Of a stretch of DNA of 49,353 bases, positions 24,363 to 33,340 are shown one piece after another. The stretch is taken from the NCBI GenBank assembly GCA_025456065.1, contig JALOLH010000035.1, positions 1 through 49,353 on the forward strand, in the 5' to 3' direction. The stretch's first letter is position 1, and every line of letters begins with the position of its first letter. The notes below the pieces were generated by a model. The model was not told where the DNA came from. It was given only the letters and a program-made list of their open reading frames with translations, and searched no databases. Source of the DNA: Candidatus Nanopelagicales bacterium (GTDB lineage: Bacteria > Actinomycetota > Actinomycetes > S36-B12 > CAIYMF01). Both the position numbers and the translations under genes were made by a program.

Positions 24363-25180
24363 CAGGGGCTCCGGGTCCGTCGCGAGACCGCGATCACGAC
24401 CGCCGAGACCACGACGAGGACCAACGACAGGGCCACGGCCGCGTCCGCGTCGGTCTCGCGCTGCAGGTAGATCTCCAACGGCAGGGTGCGGGTCACGCCC
24501 TGCAGGCTGCCGGCGAACGTGATCGTCGCGCCGAACTCGCCGAGGGCGCGGGCGAACGCCAGCACGGTCCCGGAGGCCAGCGCGGGCGCGAGCAGCGGCA
24601 GCGTCACCCGCCGGAGCACGGTCGTGGGGCTGGCGCCCAGCGTGGCGGCCACCTCGTCGTAGCGCTGGCCGACGGTGCGCAGCGCGCCCTCCAGGCTGAT
24701 CACGAGGAACGGCATCGCCACGAACGTCTGCGCGAGCACGACCGCGGTCGTGCTGAAGGCGACCTGGATCCCGGCGACCTGCAGGGTCTCGCCGAGCAGG
24801 CCGCGGCGGCCGAACGTGTAGAGCAGGGCGATGCCGGCGACCACGGGTGGCAGCACCAGCGGCAGCAGGGCCAGGGCACGGACCAGGTGCTGCCCGGGGA
24901 ACCGGGCCCGGGCCAGCACCAGGGCCAGCGGCACGCCCAGCAGCAGGCACAGGACGGTCGCCGCGACGGAGGTGCGCAGACTCAGGGCCAGGGCCGCCCG
25001 CGAGGACTCGGAGGTGACCAGTGCGGGGAACTGCCCCCACGACACCCGGGACAGCATGGCCAGCAGCGGCAGTCCCAGGAACGCCACGGCGAGCCCGGCG
25101 GGCAGCGCGGCCCAGTGGGGCAGGCCGACGGGCGCCTGCCGGGTCCGCAGCCGCGGGCTACGGAGCGCCGAATCCGGCAT
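24359..25180 (-). CDS. modB: Molybdate ABC transporter permease
   Basis: A 273-aa permease with about six helices. The EAA loop is recognisable as [20 protein letters not shown], where it contacts ModC, followed by [20 protein letters not shown], the typical ModB sequence near the gate. It overlaps modA by 23 bp upstream and modC by 4 bp downstream, so the three are translated together. Confidence 0.92.
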   Translation of the reverse strand: MPDSALRSPRLRTRQAPVGLPHWAALPAGLAVAFLGLPLLAMLSRVSWGQFPALVTSESSRAALALSLRTSVAATVLCLLLGVPLALVLARARFPGQHLVRALALLPLVLPPVVAGIALLYTFGRRGLLGETLQVAGIQVAFSTTAVVLAQTFVAMPFLVISLEGALRTVGQRYDEVAATLGASPTTVLRRVTLPLLAPALASGTVLAFARALGEFGATITFAGSLQGVTRTLPLEIYLQRETDADAAVALSLVLVVVSAVVIAVSRRTRSPW

Positions 25181-25931
25181 CGGCCAGCACCTCCCGGCCC
25201 TGCGCGCCGAGCACCAGGTCGCGGAACCGCCCCGCGAGCTCCGGGGCGCCGCTGGCGGCCAGCACCGCGATGGGGTAGCTGTTCGTCGTGTTCGCGTCCG
25301 GGGGGATCCCGATCCCCTCGACCGCGTCCCCGGCGGCGGCCACGTCGGTGACGTAGACGACGCCGGCGTCGGCCTGGCCGGTGCTGACCTTGCCCAGCAC
25401 GTCGGTGACGGACCCCTCCTCGCTGACCGGGGACAGGGTCACCCCCGTGCTGGCCTCGACCTGCGCCGTCGCCGCACCGCACGGCACCTGCGGCGCGCAC
25501 ACCACCACGGCCACGTCCGGCGCCGCAAGGTCGGCGAACGCCCCGATCCCGGCTGGGTTCCCGGCGGGGACCGCGATGACCATCGTGTTCGTGGCGAAGG
25601 GCTGGGCGGCGCCGGACAGGAGGCCGTCGGCCGCGGCCCTGCCCATGGTCGCGGTGTCGGCAGTGGCCAGGACGTCCCCCGGCGCCCCCTGCTGCAGCTG
25701 CGCCACCAGGTCCGAGGAGCCCGCGAAGCCGAACGTCACCGTGGTCCCCGGGAACGTGGCCTCGAAGACCTCACCCAGCCGCGTGAACGGCGACTGCAGC
25801 GATGCGGCCGCGAGGACCGTCAGCTCGCCGCCGGCGCCCGCCGACGCGGGCGCGCCCTCCGTGGGCCCGCTGGCGCACCCCGCCAGCAGCATCCCGACGA
25901 CCGCCATCGCCCGGGCCCGTCCCGCGCTCAC
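25158..25931 (-). CDS. modA: Molybdate-binding lipoprotein
   Basis: A 257-aa substrate-binding lipoprotein. The lipobox LLAGC ends the signal peptide at about Cys19. The mature protein opens with [20 protein letters not shown], the ModA start that ligates the oxyanion, and contains [20 protein letters not shown] and [13 protein letters not shown]. It delivers molybdate to ModBC. Its start overlaps the stop of the HTH-TOBE regulator gene as ATGA. Confidence 0.92.
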   Translation of the reverse strand: MSAGRARAMAVVGMLLAGCASGPTEGAPASAGAGGELTVLAAASLQSPFTRLGEVFEATFPGTTVTFGFAGSSDLVAQLQQGAPGDVLATADTATMGRAAADGLLSGAAQPFATNTMVIAVPAGNPAGIGAFADLAAPDVAVVVCAPQVPCGAATAQVEASTGVTLSPVSEEGSVTDVLGKVSTGQADAGVVYVTDVAAAGDAVEGIGIPPDANTTNSYPIAVLAASGAPELAGRFRDLVLGAQGREVLADAGFGAP

Positions 25932-26341
25932 GGCTGGACCTCAGCCTGCGCGGGCACCTCGACGATGACGTTCGTCGACTTCACCACCGCCACGGCAACC
26001 GAGCCCAGCTCCAGGCCGAGGTCGCGCACCGCCTCGGTGCTCATCAGCGAGACCACGCGGAACGGCCCGCACTGCAGCTCCACCTGGGACATGACCGGAT
26101 CGGACTGGATCGCCGTCACCAGCCCCACCCACCGGTTGCGCGCGGAGCTGACGACCGAGGACGGGTCCACCAGCGTGGCGACCTGCGAGCGCAGGTAGAG
26201 CGCCAGCCCGTACCCGTCGACCACCCGCCGCCCTGCCTCGTCCGCCGAGCCCGGCAACGCCCCGGCGTCGATCAGGCGACGTACCGTGTCGTCGCTGACG
26301 CCGAGGAAGGCGGCAGCGTCGCGAATGCGCATCTGCGGCAT
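25928..26341 (-). CDS. HTH-TOBE (molybdate-responsive type) regulator
   Basis: A 137-aa protein joining an excisionase/MerR-like helix-turn-helix (IRDAAAFLGVSDDTVRRLID, residues 5-24) to one molybdate-binding TOBE domain (NRWVGLVTAIQSDPVMSQVE and the end VAVAVVKSTNVIVEVPA). This is not the LysR-like ModE layout. It probably senses molybdate and controls the modABC genes that directly follow and overlap it by ATGA (inference from context). It starts 9 nt after the stop of a TetR gene on the same strand. Confidence 0.85.
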   Translation of the reverse strand: MPQMRIRDAAAFLGVSDDTVRRLIDAGALPGSADEAGRRVVDGYGLALYLRSQVATLVDPSSVVSSARNRWVGLVTAIQSDPVMSQVELQCGPFRVVSLMSTEAVRDLGLELGSVAVAVVKSTNVIVEVPAQAEVQP

Positions 26342-26350
26342 CGAGGCAGA

Positions 26351-27001
26351 CTAGCACCCGCAGGAGCGGATGTTTCCGTCGACGAGGTGGGCCAGCACGC
26401 CAGGGTCGACCGTGGCGGACGAGGGATCGGTGCCCGGCGCCAGGGCCAGGCCGAGGAGTGCGGCGAGGATCGTCACGGCGGCGGGCCCCACTGCCAGGTC
26501 GGCGCGGACGCGTCCGTGGGCCTGCTCGGCTGCCAGGTAGTCGGCGAGCAGGCCCGGTGGGTCGGGCAGTCCGGCGGCCGACGGACCCGCACCAGCCGAG
26601 GCCTCGGCGTGCAGGCGCGCGCGCTGCGCAGCAAGGTCCGGGTCGGTGAGCATGGCCAGCTCGAGCGGCACCATCTGCTGGCGCAGCTGCGCGAGCTGGC
26701 CCAGGGCCTCGGTGAGGTTCCCCGCGACGGTGCCGGTGCCGGCGCGGCCGGGCAGGTCCGCCATCGCGGCCAGGACCGGCCGGTTGGCATCGGCGACCGC
26801 CGCGAGGAAGAGCGTGGCCTTGTCGGGGTAGTGGCGGTAGATCGTGCCCTCGGCCACCCCTGCCGCCTCCGCGATGGCCCGGGTGGTCGCGTGCGGGTAG
26901 CCGACGTCGGCGACGACGTCGCGCACCGCCCGCAGCAGGCGGTCGCGGGTCGCCTCGCCCCGGCGGGTGGCGGCCCGGGCGGTGGGAGTCGCTCCTGGCA
27001 C
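26351..27001 (-). CDS. TetR family transcriptional regulator
   Basis: A 216-aa TetR regulator. The HTH covers about residues 30-60 (TRAIAEAAGVAEGTIYRHYP). The ligand domain ends in the unusual tail NIRSCGC. I choose the GTG at 27001 because GGGAGG is 6 nt before it; a GTG at 27007 abuts that sequence and cannot use it. It follows an ABC exporter permease by 30 nt on the same strand and probably represses that exporter through the palindrome at 28782-28801. Confidence 0.85.
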   Translation of the reverse strand: MPGATPTARAATRRGEATRDRLLRAVRDVVADVGYPHATTRAIAEAAGVAEGTIYRHYPDKATLFLAAVADANRPVLAAMADLPGRAGTGTVAGNLTEALGQLAQLRQQMVPLELAMLTDPDLAAQRARLHAEASAGAGPSAAGLPDPPGLLADYLAAEQAHGRVRADLAVGPAAVTILAALLGLALAPGTDPSSATVDPGVLAHLVDGNIRSCGC

Positions 27002-27031
27002 CGTCACCCTCCCGGATCGTTGGCCGCCGTG

Positions 27032-27832
27032 TCAGTCGGTGACGTCCCGTCGTACCAGCACCGCCGCCGCGCCGGCCAAGCCTAGGGCCACGTACGTGGC
27101 GGCCGACGCGATTGCGGTGCCCAGCGCGATGCTCGGCGTGCCCCCCTGCGCGAGGGCGGTCAGCGTCCGGCCGAGCAGCCAGGCCGGGTCACCGTCGAGC
27201 AGGCGGGTCAGCATCGGCTCGAGGACCAGGACGTAGCCCACGCCGACGGAGATCGCGATGGCCGACGAGCGGGTCAGGTAGGCGATGGCCAGGCCGACCA
27301 CGCCCCACACGAGGAGCGCGGCGAGGGTGCTGGCCCAGGTCGAGGCGACGGTGCCCAGGGCCCCGGCGGACCAGGCCGAGGTGTCGATCCCCGCGGCCTG
27401 GGCCGCCGGCGGGGCGACCGCCACGTTCACGACCGTGGCCACGCCCGTCGCCACCGCGGTGAGCAGCGTGAGGGCGGCCACCTTGCCGACGAGCAGCGGC
27501 CAGCGCCGGGGCATCGCGGCGACGAGCAGCCGGATCAGGCCGGTGCTGTAGTCGGTCGCGACCGCGATGGCCCAGAACGACAGCGTCACCACCCCGAACA
27601 TGCTCGCGGCGGCCGGCAGGCCGGCCGTGAGGCCGTCGGGGGTGGCCAGCGCGGTCGCCGACGGGAAGGCCACCCCGGGAGCCCCCTCCGGCAGGGCGGC
27701 GCCGTCGCCCGCCGTGCTGAACATGATCGTGTTCACCATCACCGCGAAGAGCGCCATCAGCCCGAACCATCCGAGGAGCAGGCCCCGCCGGCGCACCCGC
27801 ACCAGCTCGCTGCGCAAGGCCCCCAGCATCAC
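27032..27832 (-). CDS. ABC-2 type transporter permease
   Basis: A 266-aa membrane protein with about six helices and the ABC-2 permease layout: a basic N-terminus (LRSELVRVRRRGLLLGWFGL), a large outside loop, then helices such as TLLTAVATGVATVVNVAVA and LAIAYLTRSSAIAISVGVGY. It partners the ATPase encoded upstream. The GTG at 27832 overlaps the ATPase stop as GTGA; the ATG at 27829 is an equally good start. The substrate is unknown. Confidence 0.85.
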   Translation of the reverse strand: MMLGALRSELVRVRRRGLLLGWFGLMALFAVMVNTIMFSTAGDGAALPEGAPGVAFPSATALATPDGLTAGLPAAASMFGVVTLSFWAIAVATDYSTGLIRLLVAAMPRRWPLLVGKVAALTLLTAVATGVATVVNVAVAPPAAQAAGIDTSAWSAGALGTVASTWASTLAALLVWGVVGLAIAYLTRSSAIAISVGVGYVLVLEPMLTRLLDGDPAWLLGRTLTALAQGGTPSIALGTAIASAATYVALGLAGAAAVLVRRDVTD

Positions 27833-28767
27833 GCCACCGCCCCTGCGCGTGCGACGGCCAGCTCACCGTCGGATCGTCCGGTCATCGCCAGGAACACGTC
27901 CTCCAGGCTGTCCTGCACCACCACGAGATGGGCCAGCGTGACGCCGGAGTCGCTGGCGGCCCGGTTGAGCGCCGCGGCCCGGTCGGCGGTGGCGACCACG
28001 CGGATCAGGTCCGCCTCCCGGGCTGCTGCCCACCCGGCGGCCTGCAGGGCGGCCAGCAGCGCCGGGAGGTCGGTCGCATGCTCGGGGCGCAGGTCGATGT
28101 GGGCACGCGTACGGGCCAGCAGCGCCTCGGTGGGTCCCGAGAAGACCAGCTCGCCGAACCGGAGCACCACGATCCAGTCGCACGCGGCCTCGATCTCGGC
28201 GAGCAGGTGCGAGGAGACCACGACGGTGCGGCCGCTGCGTCCGAGGGCCATGAGCAGCGCGCGGATCTCCACGATGCCGGCGGGGTCCAGGCCGTTGGTG
28301 GGCTCGTCGAGGACGAGCAGCTCGGGGTCGGGCAGCAGGGCGGCCGCGATAGCCAGCCGCTGCTGCATCCCGAGCGAGAAGCGCTTGACCGGCTCGCGCT
28401 CGCGCCCCGTCAGTCCCACGATCCCCAGCACCTCGTCGACCCGGTCATCCGGCAGCCCCCGCAGCCGGGCGAGGGCACGCAGGTTCGTCCGGGCCGAGAG
28501 CCCCGGCACGAACGCGGGCCTCTCCACGAGTGCGCCCACCCGCGCGGCGTACCGCGCCGGCTGCGCGATCGACGCGCCCAGCACGTGCGCGCTCCCGGCA
28601 CCGGGTCGGATCAGGCCCAGCAGCATCCGGATCAGGGTCGACTTGCCGGACCCGTTCGGCCCCACCAGGCCGATCACCCCGCCGGCCGGGAGGTCCAGCG
28701 TCAGCCCGTCGACCGCCGTGATCGACCCGAACCGCCTGGTGAGCTCGCTGGTCTCGACGACGCCCAT
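27829..28767 (-). CDS. ABC transporter ATP-binding protein (exporter type)
   Basis: A 312-aa ATPase of the CcmA/drug-exporter group: Walker [21 protein letters not shown], signature FSLGMQQRLAIAAALL, Walker B LLVLDEPTNGLDPAG, and switch His in VVVSSHLLAEIE. It energises the ABC-2 permease encoded next to it. It is the first gene of an ATPase-permease-TetR operon with a likely operator immediately upstream. Confidence 0.92.
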   Translation of the reverse strand: MGVVETSELTRRFGSITAVDGLTLDLPAGGVIGLVGPNGSGKSTLIRMLLGLIRPGAGSAHVLGASIAQPARYAARVGALVERPAFVPGLSARTNLRALARLRGLPDDRVDEVLGIVGLTGREREPVKRFSLGMQQRLAIAAALLPDPELLVLDEPTNGLDPAGIVEIRALLMALGRSGRTVVVSSHLLAEIEAACDWIVVLRFGELVFSGPTEALLARTRAHIDLRPEHATDLPALLAALQAAGWAAAREADLIRVVATADRAAALNRAASDSGVTLAHLVVVQDSLEDVFLAMTGRSDGELAVARAGAVA

Positions 28768-28781
28768 GCACGCCTCCCGCT

Positions 28782-28801
28782 ATGTGAGTGAGTGCTCACA
28801 T
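28782..28801. promoter_or_regulatory. Palindromic operator upstream of the ABC exporter
   Basis: ATGTGAG-TGAGTG-CTCACAT is a 7-bp inverted repeat with a 6-bp centre, placed 14 nt before the ATPase start. Size and symmetry fit a TetR-family operator, and a TetR gene ends the same operon. The region is distinctly richer in A and T than its surroundings. Confidence 0.65.
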
Positions 28802-28834
28802 TGAAGCATGGGTTCGTCGGTCACACCAAGCGAG

Positions 28835-28871
28835 AGCCGGGACCCGGGCGGGAGGCGCCCGGGCCCCGGCT
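28835..28871 (-). terminator. Strong GC-rich hairpin terminator
   Basis: A 16-bp stem with one mismatch (28835-28850 with 28856-28871, core CCCGGGCG) and a GGAGG loop lies 17 nt after the stop of the DUF1269 gene and upstream of the ABC exporter operator. It would separate the two minus-strand units. It has no U-run. Confidence 0.7.
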
Positions 28872-28888
28872 GCTCGGGGGAGGCGGGA

Positions 28889-29551
28889 TCAGGCCTTCGC
28901 GTCGCCCCCCGGGTCCGCCGCAGCACCGGCCTCGGCGGCCCTCGCCTCTGCGCGGATGTCGTCCATCAGCGCCTCGTCGACGGCCTTCTGCACGATCCGG
29001 TCGGCCCGGGCCAACGCCTGCTGCACCTTGACCGCGGCGGGATCGGAGACCAGGGCGACGAGACCGGAGTGACCCGGGTCGATCGCCTCGGCCAGCTCCT
29101 CGGCCAGCTCCCTGCGGTGGTGCACCTCGCGCACCTTGCCGATCCCGGCCCCAGCGGCCCCCACGACGAGGGCGCTGCCGAGCACCGACGGCGGGAACAG
29201 CACGCCGAGCACGACGCCGCCGACGACGCCCCACCCCAGCCCGCGGCGGGTGCTCGGATCGGTGACCTTCTGGATCTCCAGCTCGCCGGACGCCTCGCGC
29301 TTGAGGACCAGCACGCCCTCGACCTCCAGGGGGGTGTCGCGCTCCACCTCCTTGAGCGCCTCGTAGGCCTCCCACGCGGCGTCCAGGTCCGCGAAGTCGG
29401 CCACGAACAGCGCATAGGCGCCGTCGGTCAGGGCGATCGCCTCGACGTCGACGCCTGCCGCGTCCTGGACGGGGGCCTCCGCCGCGGGCGGCTCGCTCAC
29501 GGGCGTCTCGGTCGTCTCGGGCGTGGGGTCGGTCGATGCCTCGTCAGCCAC
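28889..29551 (-). CDS. DUF1269-like glycine-zipper protein
   Basis: A 220-aa protein. An acidic, Pro/Thr/Glu-rich N-terminus (to about residue 35) precedes a ferredoxin-like half (GAYALFVADFADLDAAWEAY and LEVEGVLVLKREASGELEI). A glycine-rich hydrophobic stretch (LGWGVVGGVVLGVLFPPSVL) and a charged helical C-terminus follow, which is the DUF1269 pattern. Its function is unknown. The GTG start at 29551 has GGAAGGA upstream at good spacing. Confidence 0.8.
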   Translation of the reverse strand: MADEASTDPTPETTETPVSEPPAAEAPVQDAAGVDVEAIALTDGAYALFVADFADLDAAWEAYEALKEVERDTPLEVEGVLVLKREASGELEIQKVTDPSTRRGLGWGVVGGVVLGVLFPPSVLGSALVVGAAGAGIGKVREVHHRRELAEELAEAIDPGHSGLVALVSDPAAVKVQQALARADRIVQKAVDEALMDDIRAEARAAEAGAAADPGGDAKA

Positions 29552-29697
29552 AGGGGTTCCTTCCTCTCGTCGGTCATGGCGCCGACACGGTACGCCGTCG
29601 GCCGTGCCGGGGCCCGCGGGGTGACGGCGTCCGCGGATCGAGCACGCTGCCCGAGCGTCCGGATGCCGGCCTCCCGCCGCTGCGGTACACACGTGGG

Positions 29698-30819
29698 ATG
29701 CGGTCCGGCTCCCGTGCGCGGGCGTGGCCACCGGCCACGGCGGCACTGGCCGTCGTGCTGCTCCTCGCGGGCTGCACCGGCGACGCCCCGCAGGCGCAGC
29801 CGACGCCGCCGCCAGCAGCCCCGTCCGCCGCACCCCCGACCGCGGTACCCCCGACCGCGGCAGCCCCGACCGAACCGGACCCGAGCGACACCCCGACCGA
29901 CGCCGCGACCACTGCGGCGCCGGACCCGGCACCGGCCGGCCCGCCACCCACCCGCGGACCGGTGCGCCTCGAGCGCTGGTTCGACCGTGAGCTGTCCGGC
30001 GGCGGCCTGCGCCTCGGCGCCGAGCGCGAGCGCACCAGCGCCTACCGCTCCTACGACGTCTCCTACCGCAGCCAGGACCTGCGCATCTCCGGGGTCATCA
30101 ACGTGCCGACCGGCCGAGGCCCCTTCCCGGCCGTGGTGCTGGCGCACGGCTACATCGACCCGGCGATCTACGTCCGGGGACAGGGGATGCCACGGGAACG
30201 CCGGTCCCTGGCATCCGCCGGCTACATCGCGCTGCACGTCGACTACCGCAACCACGCCGCATCCGACGACGATCCCGCCCTGCAGCGCACCGCGCGGCTG
30301 GGCTACGCCGTCGACGTGCTCAACGCCGTGCTCGCGCTGCGCAGGACCGACGAGGTCCCCGTCGACGACGACCGGATCGCCCTCATGGGCCGCTCGATGG
30401 GCGGTGCGGTCGTCTACCGGGCGCTCGAGATGGCCCCGGGCCTGGTCGACGCCGGCATCGTGTTCGCCGCCGTGTCCTCCGACGAGGCCGACAACTACGC
30501 GCAGTTCTCCGGTCCCTCCCCCTACTGGGACTTCGTCCGCGAGCGGTGGGGCAGCCCCGAGCGCAACCCCGCGTTCTGGGAGGGGATCTCGGCCGACCAG
30601 CACTTCGACCGCGTGACCGAGCCGGTGCTCATGCACCACGGCAGGCAGGACGACACCTGTCCGCCCCGCTGGGCCCGGCACAGCTACCGGGCGATGCAGC
30701 GCGCCGGTGTCGAGGTCACCCTGCGGTGGTACGCCGGCGAGGGGCACACGTTCAGCGACGCCGCCCTCGACCGCGCGATGCGCCGCACGGTCGCCTTCCT
30801 CGGGCGCCACCTCGAGTGA
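29698..30819 (+). CDS. Alpha/beta hydrolase lipoprotein
   Basis: A 373-aa exported esterase/peptidase-like protein. The signal peptide ends in the lipobox LLLAGC (Cys about 26). A spacer of repeated PTA/PPTA units reaches about residue 85. The hydrolase domain is of the dienelactone hydrolase/prolyl oligopeptidase S9 type: VLAHGYIDP, nucleophile elbow MGRSMGGAVV, acid in HHGRQDDTCPP and His in GEGHTFSD. The substrate is unknown. TACACA 6 nt before the ATG may be a leaderless -10. Confidence 0.85.
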   Translation: MRSGSRARAWPPATAALAVVLLLAGCTGDAPQAQPTPPPAAPSAAPPTAVPPTAAAPTEPDPSDTPTDAATTAAPDPAPAGPPPTRGPVRLERWFDRELSGGGLRLGAERERTSAYRSYDVSYRSQDLRISGVINVPTGRGPFPAVVLAHGYIDPAIYVRGQGMPRERRSLASAGYIALHVDYRNHAASDDDPALQRTARLGYAVDVLNAVLALRRTDEVPVDDDRIALMGRSMGGAVVYRALEMAPGLVDAGIVFAAVSSDEADNYAQFSGPSPYWDFVRERWGSPERNPAFWEGISADQHFDRVTEPVLMHHGRQDDTCPPRWARHSYRAMQRAGVEVTLRWYAGEGHTFSDAALDRAMRRTVAFLGRHLE

Positions 30820-30850
30820 GGGGGCCGGCGACGGCCGTCGTGCGGGTCGG

Positions 30851-31825
30851 TCAGGCCCGCACCAGCTGGGGAGCGATCGTCGTGTGGGTGCGCACCTCGG
30901 CCACCGGGCACTCCGCGGTCAACCACAGGTCCTCCGACGTCCGGATCCGGAACTCGGCGACGTACGGCACCACCCACGCCATCTCGGCGAACCCGCCCGA
31001 GGCCTCGCGCTGCCTGGTCGGCGCCCCGGCCCGGCTCAGCGTGGTGGTCACGTGCAGGACGTCGACCTGCTCGCCCGACACGAGCGAGACGAGGGGCAGC
31101 GACGCCACCCATCGGGCGCCGGACCGCTCGAGGACCCCCTCCGCCTTGCGTGGATCGTCGCCCTGGCCGCCGAGCACCACCTCGAGGTACGGGGCACGCG
31201 GCCGACCACTCAACCGGAGCTCGGCGTCGTCCATCCCCTCGAGGACGCAGGGGTCGCTCGCCAGGCTCCCGGCATCGCGGTAGACACGCGACGCCGGGTC
31301 GTTGCTGCGCACGTCGAAGACCGTCCGCTGGCCCGAGCACGTGGTCTCATCGAGGACCGGCGTGAGCCCGTCGACCGTGATCACGACGTCGGTGAACGTG
31401 AAGTCCGCCACGGTGATCGTGCCCCGGGTCCAGGTGTTGCCGGTGCGCTCCTCCACCGGCAGGACCGTGGCGGGACCGAGGGTGGTCACGGCCTCCACGC
31501 GCACGGTGCCGTACGGCTCGCCCTCCATCGTCACCAGGTCGACCGACGCCGCGAGCGAGCCCTCCCCGAACTCGGCGCTGCCCTCCCAGCCCTCGACGTA
31601 CAGGTCCTCGCCCTCGACGAAGGCCCCGGATCCCGACCCCGACGAGCTCGCCTGGCCGAAGACGTACACGGCCGGACCCTCCTCGGTCAGGAACGCGCAG
31701 GAGAAGTCGTCGACGGTGTTCAGGATCCGCTGCAGTGGGGCGGCCAGGGCCGGGACGGCGAGACAGGAGGTGGACAGCACGAGGGCCATGCCGGCGGCAG
31801 CGAGCCGAGGGGAGCGGGGAAGCAC
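30851..31825 (-). CDS. Secreted protein of unknown function
   Basis: A 324-aa protein with a signal peptide (LAAAGMALVLSTSCLAVPAL, cleavage near AAP). The mature part is beta-rich with two or three cysteine pairs and a Ser/Gly stretch (SSSGSGSGAF). No catalytic motif or known domain is visible. The GTG start at 31825 lies 6 nt after minus-strand TAGGAC (31832-31837), a leaderless promoter, and the palindrome CCGCCGCGGCGG (31839-31850) lies directly upstream of that. It converges on the hydrolase lipoprotein gene. Confidence 0.75.
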   Translation of the reverse strand: MLPRSPRLAAAGMALVLSTSCLAVPALAAPLQRILNTVDDFSCAFLTEEGPAVYVFGQASSSGSGSGAFVEGEDLYVEGWEGSAEFGEGSLAASVDLVTMEGEPYGTVRVEAVTTLGPATVLPVEERTGNTWTRGTITVADFTFTDVVITVDGLTPVLDETTCSGQRTVFDVRSNDPASRVYRDAGSLASDPCVLEGMDDAELRLSGRPRAPYLEVVLGGQGDDPRKAEGVLERSGARWVASLPLVSLVSGEQVDVLHVTTTLSRAGAPTRQREASGGFAEMAWVVPYVAEFRIRTSEDLWLTAECPVAEVRTHTTIAPQLVRA

Positions 31826-31871
31826 ACCGGGGTCCTACCCGCCGCGGCGGATCCCAGACGGAGGGCTCGGG

Positions 31872-32609
31872 CTACTGCCCGATCCGCTCCCAGCCCGGCC
31901 GCGCGGCCCGCGAGCCCGGATCGTGCGGACCGCGGTCGCGGTACACCACGTACGGCCGGAAGAGGTACCCCAGCGGCGCGGAGAACGCATGCACCAGCCG
32001 CGTGAACGGCCAGATGACGAAGACGAGCATGCCGGCCACCGCGTGCACCCGGAACGACAGCGGCGCCTCGGCCATGAGCTCGGGTTGGGGCTGGAACAGC
32101 AGGATGGAGCGGAACCAGACCGACACGTCCTCGCGGTAGTTGTGCCCCTCGCCGAGCACCCCGGCCCCGACCAGGGTCGTCAGCAGGCCCAACGCGATGG
32201 CCGCGCCGAGGAACACGTACATCGTCTTGTCGTTCCTCGTCGTCGCGGCGAACACCGGCCCGACGGTGCGGCGCCGGTAGATCAGCAGCACGATCCCGAC
32301 CAGCGTCGCCGCCCCAGCGAAGAGCCCGAGCGCGACGGCCATCGCGTGGTACAGCGACTCGGACACGCCGAGCGCCTCGGTCCACGACTCGGGGATCACC
32401 AGCCCGACGACGTGGCCGACGAGCACCGCGAGGATGCCGATGTGGAACAGCGGGCTGGCGATGCGGATCAGCCGGCGCTCGTAGAGCTGGCTGGAGCGGG
32501 TGGTCCAGCCGAACTTGTCGTAGCGGTAGCGCCAGATCGTGCCCACGACGAAGGTGGCGATCGTCGCGTACGGCAGGGCCACCCACAGCAGGATGTCGGC
32601 GGTGCTCAT
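31872..32609 (-). CDS. narI: Respiratory nitrate reductase gamma subunit (cytochrome b)
   Basis: A 245-aa membrane subunit with five helices that takes electrons from quinol through two b haems. The haem-ligand histidines are in SPLFHIGILAVLVGHVVGL and in FRVHAVAGMLVFVIWPFTRLVH. It is the last gene of narGHJI and overlaps narJ as ATGA, the normal order. Confidence 0.95.
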   Translation of the reverse strand: MSTADILLWVALPYATIATFVVGTIWRYRYDKFGWTTRSSQLYERRLIRIASPLFHIGILAVLVGHVVGLVIPESWTEALGVSESLYHAMAVALGLFAGAATLVGIVLLIYRRRTVGPVFAATTRNDKTMYVFLGAAIALGLLTTLVGAGVLGEGHNYREDVSVWFRSILLFQPQPELMAEAPLSFRVHAVAGMLVFVIWPFTRLVHAFSAPLGYLFRPYVVYRDRGPHDPGSRAARPGWERIGQ

Positions 32610-33340
32610 CGACGGGCTCCCGTCGGGGTCGGGGCGGTCGGGAACGGCTCGAGGCCGACCTGCTCGGCCGGCGGGCCGGCGGCGGCCAGCTGCGCCATGC
32701 GCGCCTGGAGCTCGGGCGTGACCTCCGGCAGCGTGGCCACCACCGCGTCCAGGACGTGGGCGTAGGCCGACCCGAGGTCGTGCAGCGCCTCGCGCAGCAG
32801 CGCGATCGGGGCGGCGTGCTCGGCCAGCAGCGCGTCACCGGTGACCCGCTCGCCGACCGCCGCGAACTCCAGGACGACCGCGAGGTGGTCGGGCAGCTCC
32901 TCGCTGCCGATCGAGAAGCCGGCCTCCTCGTAGGCCTGCTTGAACCGCAGGATGGCCACCCCGCGGTTGCGGGTGTCCCCGTGCGTCCAGTAGGTCAGGA
33001 ACGGGCAGGCCCGCCGCTTCATGTCGAAGACCTCGACGTAGTGGCGCTGCACGTTCCCCATCGGGGTGCCGTCCAGGTGCGCCAGGAACGCCGACAGGGG
33101 CGTGCTGGCGGGCGCCGGCAGCTCCAGCACCGCGGCGGCCAGGACGTCCAGCCGGTCCAGCAGTGCCTCGTCGGGGTAGGCGAGCAGCCACGAGGTGGCC
33201 AGCCGGGTGGCTGCGACCTCGCGCTCGGACAGGCCGTGGGCGCGCAGCGACTCGACCGGCGACCGGGGCCGCCGCAGCCGCAGCGGGATGCCGAGGAACT
33301 CCGCGGCCTCGCGGGTCGCGGTCCGGCCCAGCGGGCTCAT
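32606..33340 (-). CDS. narJ: Nitrate reductase assembly chaperone
   Basis: A 244-aa chaperone needed for inserting the molybdenum cofactor into NarG. Family signatures are TSWLLAYPDEALLDRLDVL, HYVEVFDMKRRACPFLTYWT and GDTRNRGVAILRFKQAYEEA. It overlaps both neighbours (narH and narI) as ATGA, so the operon is tightly coupled. About 35 extra residues at the N-terminus are arginine-rich. Confidence 0.95.
   Translation of the reverse strand: MSPLGRTATREAAEFLGIPLRLRRPRSPVESLRAHGLSEREVAATRLATSWLLAYPDEALLDRLDVLAAAVLELPAPASTPLSAFLAHLDGTPMGNVQRHYVEVFDMKRRACPFLTYWTHGDTRNRGVAILRFKQAYEEAGFSIGSEELPDHLAVVLEFAAVGERVTGDALLAEHAAPIALLREALHDLGSAYAHVLDAVVATLPEVTPELQARMAQLAAAGPPAEQVGLEPFPTAPTPTGARR

Noticed and set aside
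31839-31850. Palindrome CCGCCGCGGCGG as the terminator of the nar operon
   Set aside because: Only 12 bp without a loop, so it cannot form a hairpin of normal size; it may equally be part of the promoter of the next gene.
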